NCBI GenBank assembly: GCA_011065225.1
Contig: JAAKFC010000040.1
Location: 1 to 10,301, forward strand
DNA: 10,301 nt
Direction: 5' to 3'
From: Chlamydiota bacterium
GTDB lineage: Bacteria; Chlamydiota; Chlamydiia; Chlamydiales; Rhabdochlamydiaceae
The first letter of the stretch is position 1, and the number at the start of each line of letters is the position of its first letter. Both the position numbers and the translations under genes were made by a program. The notes beneath the pieces were generated by a model. That model was not told the origin of the DNA. It saw nothing but the letters and a program-made list of their open reading frames with translations, and ran no database searches. Below are positions 7,252 through 10,301 of this stretch, piece by piece.

Positions 7252-8373
7252 TTATTCTGTTTTCTCTTTATTGGTATCATCAGATTCAAGAACTGCATCA
7301 TCTTCAACCTCTACTCCTGAAGGAGTCTTTTCTGCGGAAACAGCAGTTGTTTGCTTCTTTTTAACAACTGGTTCTTTTTTTTGCTGGAACTTTTCTGTTT
7401 CTTTTTGTTCAGGAGTGGGCTCACCAGAAGGTTTACTTGGGGTGGCTTTTGGCATGTCACCTTTCCAATCGAGAAACTGCAAAACCTTTTGGCCTTGTTT
7501 ACATTGGTCTGATATGAAACCAGCAATGGTTTCAGAAGAAGCAGATATGAAACCAGCAATGGCTTGAGAAGAATGGCCAATTACACCGAGGAAATATTGA
7601 GAAACTACATTAGCCACTTTCCAAGATCCACCAATCACTACGACTTGCCTGGCGATATTGACAAAAACTTCTGGTTTCGGAGGAAGAAAAGGAATTTCTT
7701 TCATATTAAGACCGAACTGAATGATTCCAAAACCAATTACTGGGGCAATGACCCACCGCATTCTGGGAGGGTGATTAATGCCGGGCATTTTCTTTAGAAT
7801 CATGTTTGCAAAAGTTGCTGCACAGCCCCAAGTAGCTGCAACTCCTATTTCAAAAGAATGCTTTTGAAAGGAATCTAGAATACTTGCATATGCTTCTGAT
7901 GGATTCAACCAAGTCATACTTGCAACAAATAAGCCAGCAGTTATGAATCGTATGTTCGAAAGGTTGCGGATAACAGGTACTCTTTTAAGAATTGCATTGG
8001 CGAGAATAGTTCCTCCCACCCATACGGCTGCAGTTCCTATTTCAGAAGAATAGCCATGAAACAAATTTACAACACTTCCATATGTTGCAGATAGATCCAA
8101 TTCTTGAATGGATTTTCCCGCACTATAAAATGCTTCTTGTGCATGAGTTGTAGAATTTTGGCAAAAGGCAGAAAATTCGTTGCCAATCTCTCCTATTTTT
8201 AAATTTGTAAAAATACTGCTAATCTTGCTGTAGTTGACATTAGGGATTTTGCTTTCGATATTTGAAGAATAGCCAAATAACACATAAGCAGCTGGGTGTA
8301 TGGCCCCTGCCGCCAAAGTATTTATTCCAGATGCAAAACCTCGCATGCCACGAACTAAAAATGAATCGCTCAT
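7252..8373 (-). CDS. Unrecognised membrane protein (373 aa) with duplicated hydrophobic module and charged tail
   Basis: I do not recognise this protein. After an N-terminal region of about 95 residues it holds two tandem copies of a module of about 61 residues (98-158 and 162-222). Each has Y-x-S, then E-I-G, a hydrophobic segment ending in A-N-x-I-L-K-(R/K), a short basic turn and a second hydrophobic segment. A third half copy fits residues 233-262 (IARQ...WKVANVV). Next come a short tandem repeat (S-S-x-x-I-A-G-F-I-S, about 268-288) and a hydrophilic tail (about 301-373) rich in P, K, E, T and Q. Paired hydrophobic segments resemble the bilobed hairpin of chlamydial Inc proteins; that is inference. 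GGGA lies 7 nt before the ATG. The gene sits between a likely terminator upstream and ychF 6 nt downstream. A conserved secretion partner is not visible. Confidence 0.72.
   Translation of the reverse strand: MSDSFLVRGMRGFASGINTLAAGAIHPAAYVLFGYSSNIESKIPNVNYSKISSIFTNLKIGEIGNEFSAFCQNSTTHAQEAFYSAGKSIQELDLSATYGSVVNLFHGYSSEIGTAAVWVGGTILANAILKRVPVIRNLSNIRFITAGLFVASMTWLNPSEAYASILDSFQKHSFEIGVAATWGCAATFANMILKKMPGINHPPRMRWVIAPVIGFGIIQFGLNMKEIPFLPPKPEVFVNIARQVVVIGGSWKVANVVSQYFLGVIGHSSQAIAGFISASSETIAGFISDQCKQGQKVLQFLDWKGDMPKATPSKPSGEPTPEQKETEKFQQKKEPVVKKKQTTAVSAEKTPSGVEVEDDAVLESDDTNKEKTE
7511..7575 (-). repeat. 33-bp in-frame tandem duplication inside the 373-aa gene
   Basis: GATATGAAACCAGCAATGG occurs at 7511-7529 and again at 7544-7562, a 33-bp (11-codon) period, with the following bases (TTTCAGAAGAA, CTTGAGAAGAA) also nearly the same. 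The protein shows SSQAIAGFISASSETIAGFIS. The high DNA identity indicates a recent duplication compared with the older, diverged 61-residue modules in the same protein. Confidence 0.85.
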
Positions 8374-8399
8374 GATATTTTCCCATTAAGTTTTATTTT

Positions 8400-8434
8400 A
8401 AAAAAATTAGGGCCTATAAAACGTCATAAGCCCC
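8400..8434 (-). terminator. Likely intrinsic terminator after the 275-aa gene
   Basis: On the minus strand GGGCTTAT (8433-8426) pairs with ATAGGCCC (8417-8410), eight pairs including one G-U, around an 8-nt loop. It is followed after TAA by seven T (8406-8400). It lies 20 nt past the stop of the 275-aa gene and only 26 nt before the ATG of the 373-aa gene, so it would end most transcripts between the two, or act as an attenuator if both are read together. Confidence 0.65.
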
Positions 8435-8453
8435 AATATTCATACATATGTAG

Positions 8454-9281
8454 TTATTGTGATTTTTGTTTTACTAAGGGATAAGCGAATTTTGCATTCA
8501 AAGGTTCAATCACTCTAACTATGCGATCCATACTCCATTGTGCAAATGGTGTTGCCTGTTTAAAAACCCAATGGGTTAAGAGAAGACGCGCTCCGATATC
8601 CACTGTTTTAGAAAATTCCGCTGGATTAGAATATTCAGTATAAGAGAGAGCTAAATGCGCTCCTAAAACAACTGCAGAACCTCCTACAACAGAAACAATA
8701 TTGCGGAGACTTTCATTTTCAATTTTTCCCTTTTTTGTTAAAAAATGGTTGATTGCCGCTGCTGAGACTGCAATTCCTCCAGTCAAAAGTAACCAATCAG
8801 AATTTCTTGTGGCATAATCAGAGCAACCACTCAAAGTGCGTGATGTTAGATCACAAGTTCCATTATAAGCTGCCTTGATAGGTCCTGGTACATATTCATT
8901 CCATGTCGAAGATACATTTGCAGCCGTTCCAGCGGTTTGGTTAACAGCTTCTTTAACAGTGTTTGGCTCAACAACGGTTTGCTTAACAACTTCTTTAACA
9001 ATGGTTGGCTCAACAACGGTTGGCTCAACATCTACTTTTTCTGCATTAGCACCCCAAGATCTGATCCAACCACCAAAGCCTGTTAAATCATCGAGTTTTT
9101 TTGTTGCTAAACTAAGGCTAACATTTTCATCCCATCTGAATGTACGGAAGATTACTTCTCCAATAAGTCCGGTTGTGAGATGCTTTATATAAAATTGTGA
9201 TGTCGTAAGCGGTAAGTGTTTATGAACTGACATATTTGTATAGTTTGCTTTCAAGGATACGATTCCCGTGTTCTCTGACAT
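8454..9281 (-). CDS. Unrecognised membrane protein (275 aa) with Inc-like hydrophobic hairpin, related to its neighbour
   Basis: I do not recognise this protein. It has an N-terminal region of about 80 residues, a V-E-P-T/K-E-x-V repeat linker (85-117), then two hydrophobic segments, WLLLTGGIAVSAAAINHFL (163-181) and NIVSVVGGSAVVLGAHLAL (194-212). A 12-residue basic/polar turn joins them. They are followed by NPAEFSKTVDIGARLLLTHW and a mildly amphipathic C-terminus. This order (hydrophobic segment, Lys-rich turn, hydrophobic segment, N-P-S/A-E, then I-G) parallels the module of the adjacent 373-aa protein, so the two are likely diverged relatives. A close pair of membrane segments with a short turn is the layout of chlamydial Inc proteins; localisation there is inference. 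The start is firm: GGAGGT (9292-9287) lies 5 nt before the ATG. A terminator follows the gene and a possible promoter precedes it. Confidence 0.74.
   Translation of the reverse strand: MSENTGIVSLKANYTNMSVHKHLPLTTSQFYIKHLTTGLIGEVIFRTFRWDENVSLSLATKKLDDLTGFGGWIRSWGANAEKVDVEPTVVEPTIVKEVVKQTVVEPNTVKEAVNQTAGTAANVSSTWNEYVPGPIKAAYNGTCDLTSRTLSGCSDYATRNSDWLLLTGGIAVSAAAINHFLTKKGKIENESLRNIVSVVGGSAVVLGAHLALSYTEYSNPAEFSKTVDIGARLLLTHWVFKQATPFAQWSMDRIVRVIEPLNAKFAYPLVKQKSQ
8931..9029 (-). repeat. 42-bp tandem repeat coding for the V-E-P linker of the 275-aa protein
   Basis: Two 14-codon copies encode VEPTIVKEVVKQTV (residues 90-103) and VEPNTVKEAVNQTA (104-117), preceded by a partial copy VEPTV (85-89). At the DNA level GGCTCAACAACGGTT recurs on the plus strand. 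The linker separates the N-terminal region from the membrane hairpin. Such tracts can gain or lose units between strains. Confidence 0.85.
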
Positions 9282-9286
9282 ATATT

Positions 9287-9328
9287 ACCTCCGTAAAGAA
9301 TTTATTTTCCGTGCATGCTTATAGTATA
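9287..9328 (-). promoter_or_regulatory. Possible promoter and strong ribosome site of the 275-aa gene
   Basis: TATACT (9328-9323, minus strand) is a reasonable -10 box, placing a start of transcription about 35 nt before the ATG. The matching -35 position (9351-9346, GAATTT) is weak. The ribosome site GGAGGT (9292-9287) is the best one in the window and is the firmest part of this call. Confidence 0.4.
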
Positions 9329-9433
9329 GAGAGTGTTATTGAATGAAATTCCTGGGAATCTTTGGATCAACAACACCCTCCAATAGCAAAAGTGAAGGTA
9401 TTGTAAGCAAGGGTGAATGAAAATGTAAAGCTT

Positions 9434-10174
9434 TTAACAAAATATGAGACAGATTTTTCTGTCCGAAGCAGCAGATTGTAATAGAATGGTGCGCTTTCGG
9501 ATGAGAATCGTCTCTCTTTTCGTATTGTTTACATAGACTGAATATTTTCCATCTGGTGGAAGACAAAAATTTGGAGGAATGAAAACTTGCTCTTTTTTGA
9601 CTTCACCTTCGACTGCAAATGGTCTTCCCAAAAGCTCAGCAGCTTTTGAGAGATTCCCGCTGAGAATATGTTCTCGAATCTTTCCTGAAGAAATCATAGA
9701 TGCATTTTGTAATATTTTTGGAATGTATTCGACTGCAAATCCCATTTGTTTTCCAAGTTGTGAAACTTTCTCAGGCGTTCCTTCTCTTTTTTTCCCAAGA
9801 CATGCACCTTCTCCTAAAACAAGAAAATCAAAAGGGCAACTCTGCATCAATTCTTGCAAAAATTCAGCATAGGATTTAGCTGCAAGATCGAGCGTAAAAG
9901 GAATGCAATAGGTGAGATCCACACCGCATTTTTCCAATGCTTCAAGTTTGAGGCCTTTTGAAAGGATGAGGGGGACAGGCTCTTTTCCTGGTAGCACATG
10001 AGAGGGATGGTTGGAGAAGGTGAGGACACAAACACATCCCTTAGGCCCCACCTTTTCTCGCAGTTTCTGCAAAATCTTTTGATGGCCAATGTGGACTCCA
10101 TCAAAGCTGCCAATCGCAAATCCACAAGGTCTTGCAGGTGAGTAGGTTGCAGATAGCTTTTCTAAAACAATCAT
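9434..10174 (-). CDS. ribF: RibF-like FAD synthetase; kinase domain short and degenerate
   Basis: RibF normally has two activities: riboflavin kinase (C-terminal) and FMN adenylyltransferase (N-terminal), making FMN and FAD in the cytoplasm. I place the start at ATG 10174, 21 residues before the nucleotidyl-transfer motif GSFDGVHIGH (22-31), as is usual; the frame also runs on to a GTG at 10240, adding 22 residues with no ribosome site. Other N-terminal signs are VLTFSNHPSHVL, VLGEGACLGKKREGT and ISSGKIREHI (the S-S-x-x-I-R motif), then LLGRPFAVEGEV, the usual entry to the kinase domain. From there only about 60 residues remain, against roughly 120 normally. The G-F/Y-P-T-A-N nucleotide motif is not seen; IPPNF stands near its place before LPPDGKYSVYV. 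The total is 246 aa against about 300-315. No intact kinase continuation was seen in the other minus-strand frames. ribF next to ychF fits chlamydial gene order. Confidence 0.85.
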   Translation of the reverse strand: MIVLEKLSATYSPARPCGFAIGSFDGVHIGHQKILQKLREKVGPKGCVCVLTFSNHPSHVLPGKEPVPLILSKGLKLEALEKCGVDLTYCIPFTLDLAAKSYAEFLQELMQSCPFDFLVLGEGACLGKKREGTPEKVSQLGKQMGFAVEYIPKILQNASMISSGKIREHILSGNLSKAAELLGRPFAVEGEVKKEQVFIPPNFCLPPDGKYSVYVNNTKRETILIRKRTILLQSAASDRKICLIFC

Positions 10175-10260
10175 TCTAAGCAGTTTAGCAAAAAAACTAA
10201 ATAAATTACATCCCATCGGAATCTGCTTATTTTCAGACACTTAGAATTGTTAAATTTTTG

Positions 10261-10289
10261 TTTACTATTTATTAAAATTTTGTTATAAT
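10261..10289 (+). promoter_or_regulatory. Possible plus-strand promoter pointing out of the window
   Basis: TGTTATAAT at 10281-10289 is a perfect extended -10 (TG-N-TATAAT), with TTTACT at 10261-10266 a four-of-six -35 match at 17-bp spacing. Transcription would leave the window to the right, away from ribF. The surroundings are extremely AT-rich, so a chance match is quite possible. Confidence 0.3.
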
Positions 10290-10301
10290 AAAAATAAAAA
10301 G

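Noticed and set aside
7193..7567. 124-aa plus-strand frame opposite ychF and the 373-aa gene
   Set aside because: It spans the antisense of two genes and their joint, with low-complexity Ser/Phe content from the complement of Glu/Lys codons.
9336..9566. 76-aa minus-strand frame overlapping the ribF 3' end
   Set aside because: It could have been the missing kinase part after a frameshift, but its residues (His- and Leu-rich, ending VDPKIPRNFIQ) show no riboflavin kinase motif I know, and no ribosome site precedes it.
10175..10240. N-terminal extension of RibF from a GTG at 10240
   Set aside because: The family motif normally lies about 20 residues from the start, which fits the ATG at 10174; the extension has no ribosome site. 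It cannot be fully excluded, since the ATG at 10174 also lacks a clear one.

Overview
The window reads as chromosomal DNA from a member of the phylum Chlamydiae, probably from outside the Chlamydiaceae. Its backbone, in transcription order on the minus strand, is ribF, then two unknown genes, ychF, sctU, sctV, sctW, a SycE/Scc1-type chaperone and malQ. Apart from the two unknown genes, this matches the order I remember from Chlamydia trachomatis (CT093 ribF, CT092 ychF, CT091 yscU, CT090 lcrD, CT089 lcrE/copN, CT088 sycE, CT087 malQ). That comparison is from memory and no search was run. Every recognised gene lies on the minus strand.

Layout from left to right. Positions 1-773 hold the N-terminal half of malQ, cut by the window edge. 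Positions 770-5642 hold a tightly packed type III secretion operon: chaperone, SctW gatekeeper, SctV export gate and SctU switch protein. Its genes overlap by 1-4 nt or are separated by 9-26 nt. Positions 5643-6147 are a non-coding stretch of about 500 nt dominated by a long imperfect inverted repeat (5851-6014) and several smaller hairpins. Positions 6148-7245 encode the YchF ATPase/GTPase. Positions 7252-9281 hold two unrecognised membrane-type proteins (373 and 275 aa) that appear to share a duplicated hydrophobic module; they are absent from the remembered Chlamydia gene order at this place. Positions 9434-10174 (frame open to 10240) encode a RibF-like protein with a good FMN adenylyltransferase half and a short, degenerate riboflavin kinase half.

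How the genes fit together. SctV and SctU are inner-membrane export-apparatus proteins. SctW is the secreted gatekeeper that holds back effectors, and the small protein after it is its likely chaperone. MalQ acts in glycogen/maltodextrin metabolism and is translationally coupled to the chaperone. The two unknown proteins have paired hydrophobic segments like chlamydial inclusion-membrane proteins, so secretion through this type III system is a reasonable guess, but only a guess. The points most worth a second look are the shared module of the two unknown genes, the long inverted repeat, the poly-glutamate tail of SctW, the NPIH variant of the SctU cleavage motif, and the reduced RibF kinase domain.
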